A stretch of DNA of 64,000 bases, taken from positions 3,782,001 through 3,846,000 of the forward strand of contig CBDIDH010000002.1 in NCBI GenBank assembly GCA_965277595.1. Reading direction: 5' to 3'. Shown piece by piece: positions 15,188 to 22,124 of the stretch (position 1 is the first letter of the stretch; the number at the start of each line of letters is the position of its first letter). Source of the DNA: CBDIDH01 sp965277595. GTDB lineage: Bacteria > Planctomycetota > Planctomycetia > Isosphaerales > Isosphaeraceae. Position numbers and translations under genes: made by a program. A model generated the notes under the pieces. It had not been told where the DNA came from, searched no databases, and saw only the letters and a list, made by a program, of their open reading frames with translations.

Positions 15188-15420
15188 GCCGACCTCCTTC
15201 GTCCCATCGCCTGTATCCCAGGCAAGGGCTTGTTGCCGTTGTGCCACAACCCGCACTTCATACAGCGGAAAGTCACGAGCGCGCAACCCGGTCGTCCGTT
15301 GAATTCCGTCGTCGCCGTGAAATCCTCGGCCGCCTGTCGAGCGAGCGAGTGAGAAGTATAAGCGACCTTGCGGGAGCATCGTTTCCGGTGGATCTGGCGA
15401 AGGTTCCGCTTGTGTTTCAC
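15184..15420 (-). CDS. Small zinc-ribbon-like phage protein (78 aa)
   Basis: A GTG start at 15420 directly follows AGGAGGTG. The protein begins VKHKRNLRQIHRKRCSRK and has the pattern HRKRC-x-KVAYTS ... ALVTFRCMKCGLWHNG. This matches a common small phage/actinobacterial type that ends with 'YRCxxCGxWHL', presumed to bind one zinc through Cys/His and nucleic acid through its basic N-terminus (recognition from memory). A longer frame to 15513 is low-complexity. Confidence 0.65.
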   Translation of the reverse strand: MKHKRNLRQIHRKRCSRKVAYTSHSLARQAAEDFTATTEFNGRPGCALVTFRCMKCGLWHNGNKPLPGIQAMGRRRSA

Positions 15421-15821
15421 CTCACACCTCCTTCGCTCGGTCTCCGATCCATCGAATCCCTCCTCACCACCGCCGGGTCCACCGCCTCCAATGGAGTCAG
15501 TTGCGGTACCCACGGCGGCACTTTACTGGAGGCTCCACCGGGCATCGATTCGACCTGCCTCTTGAGCGTGTCGAGATCCTTGCGCATCGATCTCGCGACC
15601 GCCATGCCGACGCGGGCGTGTCCGTCGATGTGCCGGTCGATCTCGGCTTGATCCTTTTGCCGCGCGTTGTGAAGCTCGCCGTGAAGGGCGCGAACCTCGG
15701 TCTGGATGGTCGCGGCCAGGGTGTCGAGCTTGTTCGCCTGCCTCGCGAGCAGGACCGAGGTGGCCAGGGTGCCGAGCAGGACGGCGGCGAAGATCAGGTC
15801 TTGTAGCTTGTCCGATCGCAT
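15417..15821 (-). CDS. Membrane-anchored coiled-coil protein (134 aa)
   Basis: The start at 15821 follows GGAGGACC and overlaps the upstream stop. One N-terminal transmembrane helix (LIFAAVLLGTLATSVLL, ~9-25) is followed by a long coiled coil (LDTLAATIQTEVRALHGEL ...) and a Pro-rich tail. The layout is like inner-membrane spanins or Rz-type proteins, but it is in the early operon rather than a lysis cassette. It is one of four adjacent genes with this kind of design. Confidence 0.6.
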   Translation of the reverse strand: MRSDKLQDLIFAAVLLGTLATSVLLARQANKLDTLAATIQTEVRALHGELHNARQKDQAEIDRHIDGHARVGMAVARSMRKDLDTLKRQVESMPGGASSKVPPWVPQLTPLEAVDPAVVRRDSMDRRPSEGGVR

Positions 15822-16060
15822 CAACGGTCCTCCGTGACGGGTGAAGGTTGGGGCCTGGACTGGAGTTCTTGCCGTAGCCGGACATTCTCGGCTCCTAGTT
15901 CGCGGAGTGCCTTGTCGCGGATTCCGACAATTGCGTCGTGGTGGTCCTGGTCGATACGCCGCAAGGCTCTCTCGAGTCGGATCGATTCCAGGAGAGAGAG
16001 GATGACCGTAATCGCGATTGTTGCTGGGACGCAGACCGTGAGAAAGAATTCTTCGCTCAT
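15821..16060 (-). CDS. Small membrane/coiled-coil protein (79 aa)
   Basis: An N-terminal transmembrane helix (FFLTVCVPATIAITVILSLL, ~5-24) is followed by a charged coiled coil (LERALRRIDQDHHDAIVGI, ENVRLRQELQS). Overlaps of four bases or less join it to both neighbours. It could be a holin-like or phage membrane-associated protein; nothing decides this. Confidence 0.6.
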   Translation of the reverse strand: MSEEFFLTVCVPATIAITVILSLLESIRLERALRRIDQDHHDAIVGIRDKALRELGAENVRLRQELQSRPQPSPVTEDR

Positions 16061-16320
16061 GCCTCATCCCCTTCGCTCGACTGGATTGGAGTCATCCCTT
16101 GATCGCGGCGGAACTTCACGAATTCGGCGACGAGGCGGTCCTGTGTGGCCTTGGCCTCGGCTATGGCTTTCGCGTAGCGAGCGATCTGTGCCTGCTGATA
16201 AATCTCGCGTGACTGCCTCTCTAGTCTCTGGAAATAACGCGAAATGGCGAAGTTCACGATCAGCATGAGCGTCAACAAGATTGCCGGGGTAATCGCATGA
16301 AGGGTCAAGTGCTCGCTCAT
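16057..16320 (-). CDS. Small membrane/coiled-coil protein (87 aa)
   Basis: The transmembrane helix PAILLTLMLIVNFAISRYF (~12-30) is followed by a coiled coil (LERQSREIYQQAQIARYAK). It begins MSEHL while its downstream neighbour begins MSEEF, and both have the same design, so the two may be diverged duplicates. ATGA overlaps join it to both sides. The function is unknown. Confidence 0.6.
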   Translation of the reverse strand: MSEHLTLHAITPAILLTLMLIVNFAISRYFQRLERQSREIYQQAQIARYAKAIAEAKATQDRLVAEFVKFRRDQGMTPIQSSEGDEA

Positions 16321-16652
16321 GACTCATCCCTCACCGTGGACTGCTTCCTTCTCCCTTCCGGTGCCGCCGACAACATCCTCGTCGCCATCGCCACGGCCGA
16401 CGCCGGAGGCTTGACCGTCGTGGTCAAATTGCGTCGGGGCTTGACGGTCTTGATCCGCAAGAACGACCGATCCGCCTTAACCCAGTGATATGCGATCCCG
16501 TCGACCACTAGCGGTCCCACGGGTGCCTGGGACCGGACCCGCCTCGACAACTCTTGTTCCACCGCGACGCGAGCGTTGGTCCTCGATCCACCCTCCAGGT
16601 GGGCTTCGTAATAGCGCGCGACCGCCGCGTCCGTCATGTTCGCGAGGCTCAT
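16317..16652 (-). CDS. Small soluble hypothetical protein (111 aa)
   Basis: The first 40 residues are helical (NMTDAAVARYYEAHLEGG, ARVAVEQELSRRV). A beta hairpin follows (GPLVVDGIAYHWVKADRSFLRI), and then a basic, Pro-rich, probably disordered tail (KTVKPRRNLTTTVKPP). It lies inside the run of small membrane proteins and overlaps both neighbours by four bases. No family is recognised. Confidence 0.6.
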   Translation of the reverse strand: MSLANMTDAAVARYYEAHLEGGSRTNARVAVEQELSRRVRSQAPVGPLVVDGIAYHWVKADRSFLRIKTVKPRRNLTTTVKPPASAVAMATRMLSAAPEGRRKQSTVRDES

Positions 16653-17026
16653 CGAAATTCCCTTGTATGGAGTTGGAGGAGCGTATCCGGCTGGTGCTTC
16701 TCGACCTTCGTCAACCGGTTGGACAGCAGCCGATAGTCATCCTGATTCGCCCGCGTGCCGTTCCCGACCATCGCCTCGATCTCGTCCGCCTGCTTCGCCA
16801 GCCGCCCTCCCGCCTGGATCACATACACCGTGAGTCCCGCCAGCCAGATCAAGCACCCCGCCGCGAGGTACGCCGCGAGGTTGCCGTTCAAGGGGTCCAC
16901 CCGCCAGACCCATGTCGCGCCGAGCGCGATGACTCCACACCAGAACGCCGTCAGCGCCGTGACCCGCCAGACCTCCGCGAGGATGGCGCGTGTCGACTGA
17001 ACGGCGGACTTGAGACCCGTGGACAT
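16649..17026 (-). CDS. Two-helix membrane protein with coiled coil (125 aa)
   Basis: Two transmembrane helices (VTALTAFWCGVIALGATWVW, ~22-41, and LAAYLAAGCLIWLAGLTVYV, ~50-69) are followed by a coiled coil (AKQADEIEAMVGN, LLSNRLTKVEKH). This matches the general design of class II holins, but holin identity needs a lysis context that is not present here. The start overlaps the upstream stop by one base. Confidence 0.6.
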   Translation of the reverse strand: MSTGLKSAVQSTRAILAEVWRVTALTAFWCGVIALGATWVWRVDPLNGNLAAYLAAGCLIWLAGLTVYVIQAGGRLAKQADEIEAMVGNGTRANQDDYRLLSNRLTKVEKHQPDTLLQLHTREFR

Positions 17027-17340
17027 CAGGCGACTCCTTTCACCATGCGGAAAATCCGGTCGATCGTAATGGAACGCATTGTCGAGATATGCAGCGTGAT
17101 GAGCCCACTTGGAGAGACCTTCCTGAGCCGGATCGCCATCCCCGCTCCGTCGAAGCTGAAGGGTTCGATTTGCTTGATCGCGAGCGATCCGACCCGATCG
17201 CCGAAGCGATAGCCGATCCCCTTTCCGATATCGCGCCGGGTCACTTCAAAGATGCGATCCTGTCCATTCCGGCTGAAGATCACGCATTGCCCAGGAAGCA
17301 CCGGAACGCAGAGGGCAGACATTACGTCATTAACCCGCAT
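17026..17340 (-). CDS. Hypothetical beta-rich protein (104 aa)
   Basis: GGAGG lies eight bases before the ATG at 17340. The protein is mostly beta strands (GQCVIFSRNGQDRIFEVTR, GYRFGDRVGSLAIKQIEPFS, GMAIRLRKVS) and ends ITIDRIFRMVKGV. Its size and strand content would suit a small barrel. No family is recognised. The gene overlaps the upstream one by 11 bases. Confidence 0.6.
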   Translation of the reverse strand: MRVNDVMSALCVPVLPGQCVIFSRNGQDRIFEVTRRDIGKGIGYRFGDRVGSLAIKQIEPFSFDGAGMAIRLRKVSPSGLITLHISTMRSITIDRIFRMVKGVA

Positions 17341-17590
17341 ACTTCAGCCCTCCCGTCAACAACCGCTCATCCCTTGTCACGACCCGATACCGCTCGCTTC
17401 CCCGGCACCACTCCAGCCCCACCAGATACGGAGCGACCCGGATCGTCTCATCCGTCCGCAAGATCTCCTCCACTCTTCGCTCGCACGTCCGCAGTCGGAC
17501 GAAGGCATGCGGGCAAGGCGGGTGACTCGTGAAATACTCCAGTGCCGCGATGTACTCGGCGAGAAGCACCCTGTCTTCGGGGGTCAACAT
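17330..17590 (-). CDS. Hypothetical protein (86 aa)
   Basis: Starts MLTPEDRVLLAEYIAALEYF. The helical first half contains PPCPHAFVRLRTCERRVEEIL and the second half is beta (VAPYLVGLEWC, SERYRVVTRDERLL). The ATG overlaps the end of the 22-aa frame upstream, whose stop lies seven bases inside this gene. The function is unknown. Confidence 0.6.
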   Translation of the reverse strand: MLTPEDRVLLAEYIAALEYFTSHPPCPHAFVRLRTCERRVEEILRTDETIRVAPYLVGLEWCRGSERYRVVTRDERLLTGGLKYAG

Positions 17591-17652
17591 CGATCCTCCC
17601 GGGACGCCAGGGCGGCTAAGAGGTTGATGAGCAGCTGAGAAAAGAGGGACAT
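17584..17652 (-). CDS. 22-aa hydrophobic micro-protein
   Basis: A GAGGAG site nine bases before the ATG at 17652 drives a 22-codon frame, MSLFSQLLINLLAALASRED plus two residues. The peptide is a single hydrophobic helix long enough to span a membrane. Its stop overlaps the start of the next gene, so it may also act as a translational leader. The ribosome site is the main support. Confidence 0.45.
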   Translation of the reverse strand: MSLFSQLLINLLAALASREDRC

Positions 17653-17680
17653 CCGTGAAACTCCTCTGAAGGTGAAAGGT

Positions 17681-18388
17681 TCAGGCGGTCTCCCGATCGA
17701 TCGCGCCAACGTCGACCAGCGGCGGAAACCCATAGGCATTGCGCGATACGTCCGGTCCGGCCAGCGCGGGGGCCTCGGGAGCGATCGGCTCCAGAAAGCT
17801 CCGGTACACCGCCACGACCGCCCGCCCCGCGTCCGTGAGGCTGTACCGACCCGGCATAAGCCGACCCTCGGTAATCCCCGTGAGCAGCCCCAGGCCGCCC
17901 AGTTGGGTCAGGCTGCACGAGATCACCACTTCGGACGAACCCAGGTCGGCGGCGAGATCCCGGGCGTTCGCGCCCGGCTTGAGCGCGACCTGTAGGAGAA
18001 TTATCAATCGCTCCGGGTCCGCAACCGCGCGGAAGGCGTGGGATGCGAGACGAACTTTGGCGGGATGGCTCATCGGGCTGGGCTCCTTTTTCGTGACAGA
18101 AGGAAAAGAGTACGACTGGATGAAGGCGACAAGGGCGTGCCCCTGTGGAGTCAGGGTGCAGTGAAAACGTCCTTTGCCGTTTTCCTTGTCGCGAGCGATC
18201 AACCCCGCATTGAGGTGCGCGTCGAGCACGCTGTAGGCATAATCCACCGTTGAACCCAATTTGTCGGCGAGCACCGAGGCGGTGACCCCCGGCGAACCTT
18301 CGATCTCGACAAGCGTGCGCAAGGCATGATGCGGCCAAGCACCCCGAAGGGCTTCGCTGGCTATATGGAGACGTTCCTTGTCGTTCAT
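17681..18388 (-). CDS. Tandem winged-helix regulator (235 aa)
   Basis: Two winged-helix domains in one chain. The first (~8-92) reads HHALRTLVEIEGSPGVTAS, LADKLGSTVDYAYSVLDAHL, then GRFHCTLTPQGHALV. The second (~110-200) reads LASHAFRAVADPERLIILL, ARDLAADLGSSEVVISCSL, then GRYSLTDAGRAVVAV. Each ends in the 'Y-x-LT-x-x-G' wing typical of MarR/ArsR-like regulators. It lies near the head of the leftward operon, so it may tune early expression, though no target is shown. No metal-binding cysteines are seen. The unusual tandem form is noted among findings. Confidence 0.75.
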   Translation of the reverse strand: MNDKERLHIASEALRGAWPHHALRTLVEIEGSPGVTASVLADKLGSTVDYAYSVLDAHLNAGLIARDKENGKGRFHCTLTPQGHALVAFIQSYSFPSVTKKEPSPMSHPAKVRLASHAFRAVADPERLIILLQVALKPGANARDLAADLGSSEVVISCSLTQLGGLGLLTGITEGRLMPGRYSLTDAGRAVVAVYRSFLEPIAPEAPALAGPDVSRNAYGFPPLVDVGAIDRETA

Positions 18389-18442
18389 AAGAATCTCCTT
18401 TTTCTGTGCCGCGACGGGAGTTCACACGCCAACGGCCACGGC

Positions 18443-19024
18443 TTACTCGTTCGCGGCGAGCCATTCCACAAGCCAGCCCTCGGTAATCGCGGCGACGGGG
18501 TTGGTCGCGGGCGTGTCGCCCGCACGGATCGCAAGGAACCAACGCTCGGCGGGACGATCAACGTTGGGACAGAGGTCGGGCATGCCCCAGGGAGAAACGC
18601 CTCTCAACCCGGCGATCGTACCTACGAGACAGCGGCACGCGCCCTCATAAGCCGAGCCGTTAATCCTCCCCCCTCGTAGCGCGACGAGGACTCCGTCTAC
18701 TTCCGAGGGAGCAGTATCGAGGATGGCGAACAGGTCGGCTTTGATCCTGGACAGGTTGGTCGCGGCGAGATTCGCGCCCTCTAGGTTGACGCCTCCCAGG
18801 CCGACACCCGTCAGGTCTGCGTCCTTGAGATTGGCGCCCGCGAGGTTGGCTCCATGGAGTTCAAGATTCTCCAGGTTGGCGCCTTCCAGGTCGGCCTGCG
18901 CGAGATCCGCGTAGCAAAGGATGACGTCAGTCTTTGCCGCCCGCTCCATAGCCTCACGAAGATTTGCGGCCTCGGTCTCGTAGATTGCGCCGCCCGACAA
19001 ATAGTCATTGATCGTGATCAACAC
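18443..19024 (-). CDS. Pentapeptide-repeat phage protein (193 aa)
   Basis: Residues ~36-90 are pentapeptide repeats of the A(D/N)LxG form (AQADLEGANLENLELHGANL, AGANLKDADLTGV). These build a square right-handed beta helix. The C-terminal third reads VGTIAGLRGVSPW, PAERWFLAIRAGDTP and ITEGWLVEWL, a block I recall from many phage pentapeptide proteins of unknown role. A few pentapeptide proteins mimic DNA and block gyrase; nothing here proves that. The GTG start has GGGAG eight bases upstream. Confidence 0.8.
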   Translation of the reverse strand: MLITINDYLSGGAIYETEAANLREAMERAAKTDVILCYADLAQADLEGANLENLELHGANLAGANLKDADLTGVGLGGVNLEGANLAATNLSRIKADLFAILDTAPSEVDGVLVALRGGRINGSAYEGACRCLVGTIAGLRGVSPWGMPDLCPNVDRPAERWFLAIRAGDTPATNPVAAITEGWLVEWLAANE

Positions 19025-19202
19025 CGACTTTCTCCCTTCTCTGCCCGGCCTCCGGCCCCGTCGGCGACGTGCGCACCGAGACCGTTGACGCGAGTTTGCG
19101 CGTTTTGATGATTAACCGGAACATAACAATCCGACCGCTTGCATGCGGTGCGATAGATTGGGTAGACTGAGGGCGGAACGGGTTCGCGGAGCTTTCCCGC
19201 GA

Positions 19203-19418
19203 TCAAGCCTGCGCGGTCTGCTCCGTATTCCGTCGCTTGCGGTGCAACGGATGGGCTTCGACATGTTTCTTGAGCTTCACGAAATCTCTTTCCGTCATGG
19301 CGAGAGCTTGCCCCACGACGATAAGGTTGACGCCGATCCCCTCGCACGCGCCTTTGAGATAGGCAGACGGTCGGTCAAGCCGCGTACTGGCCTCTTTGAG
19401 CGTGATGAGAGCGCTAAT
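19203..19418 (-). CDS. Excisionase/Cro-like HTH protein with apparent ATT start (71 aa)
   Basis: The translation ITLKEASTRLDRPSAYLKGA ... VNLIVVGQALAMTERDFVKL looks like a MerR/excisionase-type helix-turn-helix with a wing, followed by a basic tail. No ATG, GTG or TTG lies in frame between the leftward promoter and this region. The codon ATT at 19416-19418 has GGAG eight bases upstream and would be the start. It is the first gene of the leftward operon, about 35-40 bases after the expected transcript start, the place of Cro or Xis in lambdoid switches. The non-standard start makes the exact N-terminus uncertain. Confidence 0.5.
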   Translation of the reverse strand: MSALITLKEASTRLDRPSAYLKGACEGIGVNLIVVGQALAMTERDFVKLKKHVEAHPLHRKRRNTEQTAQA

Positions 19419-19458
19419 GGTTTTCGCTCCACTAAGATTTGGTTGCTGCGATGGGAGG

Positions 19459-19487
19459 ATACTACTACCAGATCGGTAGAACGGCAA
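19459..19487 (-). promoter_or_regulatory. Leftward early promoter with operator filling the spacer
   Basis: Read leftward: -35 TTGCCG (19482-19487), a 17-base spacer, -10 TAGTAT (19459-19464). The spacer (19465-19481) contains the whole operator CTACCGATCTGGTAG, so repressor binding would block RNA polymerase directly. It would drive the entire left arm. Confidence 0.65.
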
Positions 19488-19553
19488 GAGGATTTCTAAC
19501 AATCTGGTAGATTTTCCGTGAGAACGCGTCCGTACTATTCCGCAAGCTGGTAG
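19465..19553. promoter_or_regulatory. Repressor operator cluster (CTACC-N5-GGTAG)
   Basis: Site 1 at 19465-19479 is CTACCAGATCGGTAG, a 5-5-5 inverted repeat. Site 2 at 19496-19510 is CTAACAATCTGGTAG, the same with one change. A third half-site, AGCTGGTAG, ends at 19553. Site centres are about 31 and 43 bases apart. They lie between the divergent XRE repressor gene and the leftward HTH gene, as expected of a lysis-lysogeny switch. Which protein binds is inferred. Confidence 0.65.
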
Positions 19554-19566
19554 CCGTCGCCATGTT

Positions 19567-19929
19567 ATGGTGATGAAAATGCTTGATCGACTCGAACGTA
19601 TTTTGGCCGCGAAGGGAATCAGGCAAGGAGAGCTTGAACGTTCCCTCGGTCTATCCGAGAACCGGATTAGCAAATGGAAGAGTGGCCAGGGCGAGCCCAC
19701 GGCCCGCCAGGCGTGGAAGATCGCCCGCGCGCTGGGCGTACCGCTGGAATGGCTGGTGTCCGAGGATGGAAGCCTTGACCCGCCCGATCCGGAGACCGGC
19801 GAAGTGTTCACTCCGGAGGAAGAGGCCGTCGCTTATATTTTCCGAAACTCGGAAATTGACCTTGCGGAGGCGACACGCCGGCTGATGGCGCCGGCGCAGA
19901 AAGTCTCAGGCAAGCGGCGCCGAAACTGA
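19567..19929 (+). CDS. XRE-family (CI-like) repressor (120 aa)
   Basis: Residues ~6-65 form an XRE/HTH_3 DNA-binding domain: LDRLERILAAKGIRQGELE, RSLGLSENRISKWKSGQGEP, TARQAWKIARALGVPLEWL. The rest is an acidic helix (FTPEEEAVAYIFRN) and a basic tail; there is no LexA/CI-type peptidase domain, so induction would not be by self-cleavage. It faces the leftward operon across three operator sites and is the probable lysogeny repressor. The exact start is uncertain (several Met codons; no strong ribosome site, which fits a leaderless or weakly translated repressor). Confidence 0.75.
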   Translation: MVMKMLDRLERILAAKGIRQGELERSLGLSENRISKWKSGQGEPTARQAWKIARALGVPLEWLVSEDGSLDPPDPETGEVFTPEEEAVAYIFRNSEIDLAEATRRLMAPAQKVSGKRRRN

Positions 19930-20521
19930 GCCCAGAACCTCGGTAAATCGCCAGGATCGCCGCCTCTTCTCTTGAGAGCGGAAGATCGGGAGCGACAAAA
20001 GGCAACAAACGTCTTTTGCGGTTCATCCGAGGAGGCACCCCTCACGACCGGCGCGCAGCATCATCGCTGGCCCCGACCGGAACCTTGTCTTGCAACGGGC
20101 TGTCCTTGCCTGTCGCCTGGATTGTGACCCGGAGCGTGAATGGGTGGGTGAAAGCTGGAAGGCTGAGTTTCGCAGTCCCCCTTATCACTGTCAAGTGTCC
20201 AGCAAAATGACATGCCACCGTCATCGACGGTGATGCGGGGAAGGGACGCGCGATGACCTGGGATTGATAAGCGGCGCATGGGGGGGGATGCCTCGCGCGA
20301 GCCTTCCAGGGTGCGGGTCCGCCCCGACCGTGAAGGGCATTTGTATCAGACTAGGAGCCTACTCTAAGAGTGGACTGCCGTACAGTCAATGGGGTCGTAC
20401 TAAATTCCGGTTACGGTCACAACCGAGATATAAAGACAAGTACTATTGCCATATCATCACGAATGCCGATACTCCTCACTGGCAGGAACAACCACCGTTT
20501 TCCGTGAGGAGCGACCGACCG
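19930..20521. other. Intergenic region with palindromes upstream of the ArsR-like gene
   Basis: About 590 bases with no convincing gene. An open frame runs through it into the ArsR-like gene but reads as low-quality protein. Two compact palindromes stand next to each other: ACTCTAAGAGT (20361-20371) and GACTGCCGTACAGTC (20373-20387, a 5-5-5 inverted repeat). A possible -10 TATAAA lies at 20429-20434. They may control the rightward early genes from 20522. The base composition is lower in GC around 20340-20470 than elsewhere in the window. Confidence 0.4.
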
Positions 20522-20815
20522 ATGGCGAAAACGAGCAAGATTGATCCGGATCGCGACGTGAAAAATGCCGCGATGGCTCTGAAGATGGCGGGCGATCACA
20601 CCCGTCTCAAGATCATGTTTTACATCGGGGACGGCGAGAAGAACGTCGGCGAGATCGTTCGGCATCTGGGCGCAAATCAACCGGCCACGAGTCATCATCT
20701 CGGGCTGATGCGGCTCGGCGGGTTCGTTTCTTCGCGACGTTGCGGGAAGAACAATTTCTATGCTCTGACCGAGCGCGGGCGGATCTTGTCCGAGGCAGCG
20801 AAGGGGGCGTACTGA
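20522..20815 (+). CDS. ArsR-like winged-helix regulator (97 aa)
   Basis: A one-domain ArsR-type regulator: MALKMAGDHTRLKIMFYIGD, then KNVGEIVRHLGANQPATSHH, LGLMRLGGFVSSRRCGKNN, FYALTERG. The metal-binding ELCVCDL motif of classic ArsR is absent, so a metal response is unlikely. The start at 20522 follows GAGGAG; the frame is open upstream but not protein-like. It resembles each half of the tandem regulator at 17681-18388 in layout. It is the first gene of the rightward block with the nuclease and Dam-like genes and may regulate it. Confidence 0.75.
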   Translation: MAKTSKIDPDRDVKNAAMALKMAGDHTRLKIMFYIGDGEKNVGEIVRHLGANQPATSHHLGLMRLGGFVSSRRCGKNNFYALTERGRILSEAAKGAY

Positions 20816-20856
20816 GCGTGAGAGCAACGGCAGGCTTTGCGAGAGAGGGGTGAGCC

Positions 20857-21495
20857 TTGAGTCTTCCAGCGTTTCCACAACCAAAGCCTCTTTCCGTCAT
20901 CGAGCTTGTTACCGAGGCTCGCTCCCTTCTCGCGCAGGCGACTACGATCAGCGAGGTCAAGGTCGTCCGCGATCAGGCACAGGCACTCCGTGATTACGTC
21001 AAGCAGCAAGGCGAGTGCCTGGAGATCCAGAACGCGGCGGCGGAGATCAAGATCAGGGCGGAGAGACGGGCGGGGCAAATACTTTCGGAGACAGAACGAA
21101 GCGAAGGGGGGCGTCCTTCGCAAAACCTGTCCCACGATGCAACAGGTTTTGCGGCGACTCTTCCCGAGCTTGGCATCAATCGCAATCAATCATCTCGTTG
21201 GCAGACAATCGCGTCGCTTTCATTGGACGCCTTTGAGCAACACATCGAAGCCACGAAAGCCGCCGAAAAGGAACTGACCTCCGCGAGCATGCTCCGCGTC
21301 GCACAGGAGCAAGCCAAGACTCAATCGCCCCCCTCAACGCCCCCCGGCTTGACCCTGGATGAAGCCGTGGAACTCCTTCGGGATCGTGTCTTCGCTCTTT
21401 CTGAGAAGTGGCCGAAGGCGTCGATTTCCGTGATGGCGCACCAACTGATGGAACTCGGGCAGGAACTCTTGGACAACGGAGAACTTTGCCCATGA
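20857..21495 (+). CDS. Coiled-coil phage/plasmid protein of the 'AKQQG' type (212 aa)
   Basis: The course VTEARSLLAQATTISEVKVV, RDQAQALRDYVKQQGECLE, NAAAEIKIRAERRAGQIL, LGINRNQSSRWQTIASL, FEQHIEATKAAEKELTSAS is that of a widespread phage and plasmid protein (from memory) whose N-terminus is a coiled coil and whose middle resembles an HTH for DNA binding. The function is not established; it often precedes methylase or ParB-like genes. The TTG start has a GAGAGGGG site upstream. It overlaps the next gene by four bases, so the two are co-translated. Confidence 0.75.
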   Translation: MSLPAFPQPKPLSVIELVTEARSLLAQATTISEVKVVRDQAQALRDYVKQQGECLEIQNAAAEIKIRAERRAGQILSETERSEGGRPSQNLSHDATGFAATLPELGINRNQSSRWQTIASLSLDAFEQHIEATKAAEKELTSASMLRVAQEQAKTQSPPSTPPGLTLDEAVELLRDRVFALSEKWPKASISVMAHQLMELGQELLDNGELCP

Positions 21496-22124
21496 TTTGC
21501 GAGGGGAAAGGGAACGTCGCGCCGGCGCCCGTCGTCGTGCATTTGGAACCGTCGGAGCTTCGGATCATCAAGGACCGTGCTGTCCAGCAGGCAATTGAAC
21601 GCGACTATTCTCGGCGTTCGGATGCGTGGGGACAAGGGTTGGCGTCCGGCATGAGGTTTAGAAACTCGATGGATTTACGTCCTGAGGAAACCGCGCCCTT
21701 TGTCGGCATGGTCGGAGAGTACGCGCTCTGCGTCTTTCTCAATCGAAACCTGGGGCGCGAGGTCGCCAGCTTTGATGATACCCCTCGTCAGCATGGCGAC
21801 GGTGGCGTTGACGTTTCGTGTCTGGGCTTGTCCATCCAGGTCAAGACTCGGACAAACCCGGATTATCCTAGCCTTGTCAAGCGCGCGGAATCGTCCGGAC
21901 GGCTTGTGCCGTTAGTTGGCGATATCTACGTCTTTGCGCTCTATCGGCGTGAGTTGCAAGAGGAACTCAAGCTGCTGGGTTTTGTCTGGGTTGATATGCT
22001 GAAACCGTTGCGTCTCTATCCCGCGCGCAAAGGTTCTCATTTCAACATCGAGATTCCCGACACAATCCTTTTGCCCATGTCTCGGCTCGTCAGCGAATTG
22101 CGTCAGCGCAAGGAGCGTTCTTGA
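21492..22124 (+). CDS. PD-(D/E)XK nuclease-like protein next to a Dam methylase (210 aa)
   Basis: Residues ~71-120 contain VGMVGEYALCVFLNRNLG (Glu76), then GDGGVDVSCLGLSIQVKTR with Asp107 and Gln116-Val-Lys118. This E...D...(Q/E)xK pattern is that of restriction-endonuclease-like folds; Q in place of E occurs in several real nucleases. The N-terminal 60 residues are a helical region (LEPSELRIIKDRAVQQAIER). It overlaps the genes on both sides, the downstream one being a D12-class methylase, so the pair could act as a restriction-modification unit. No sequence-specificity domain is evident. Confidence 0.6.
   Translation: MICEGKGNVAPAPVVVHLEPSELRIIKDRAVQQAIERDYSRRSDAWGQGLASGMRFRNSMDLRPEETAPFVGMVGEYALCVFLNRNLGREVASFDDTPRQHGDGGVDVSCLGLSIQVKTRTNPDYPSLVKRAESSGRLVPLVGDIYVFALYRRELQEELKLLGFVWVDMLKPLRLYPARKGSHFNIEIPDTILLPMSRLVSELRQRKERS

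Noticed and set aside
15417..17026. Holin-spanin lysis cassette
   Set aside because: Membrane helices and coiled coils fit in shape, but no endolysin is adjacent and the genes are in the early operon.
17616..18542. 308-codon frame overlapping the tandem winged-helix regulator
   Set aside because: Its translation is Arg/Pro/Ser-rich, lacks folded segments and is in a different frame from the clear winged-helix protein.
19808..20038. 76-codon minus-strand frame overlapping the repressor
   Set aside because: It overlaps the 3' half of the repressor gene antisense and has no ribosome site; Ser/Pro-rich.
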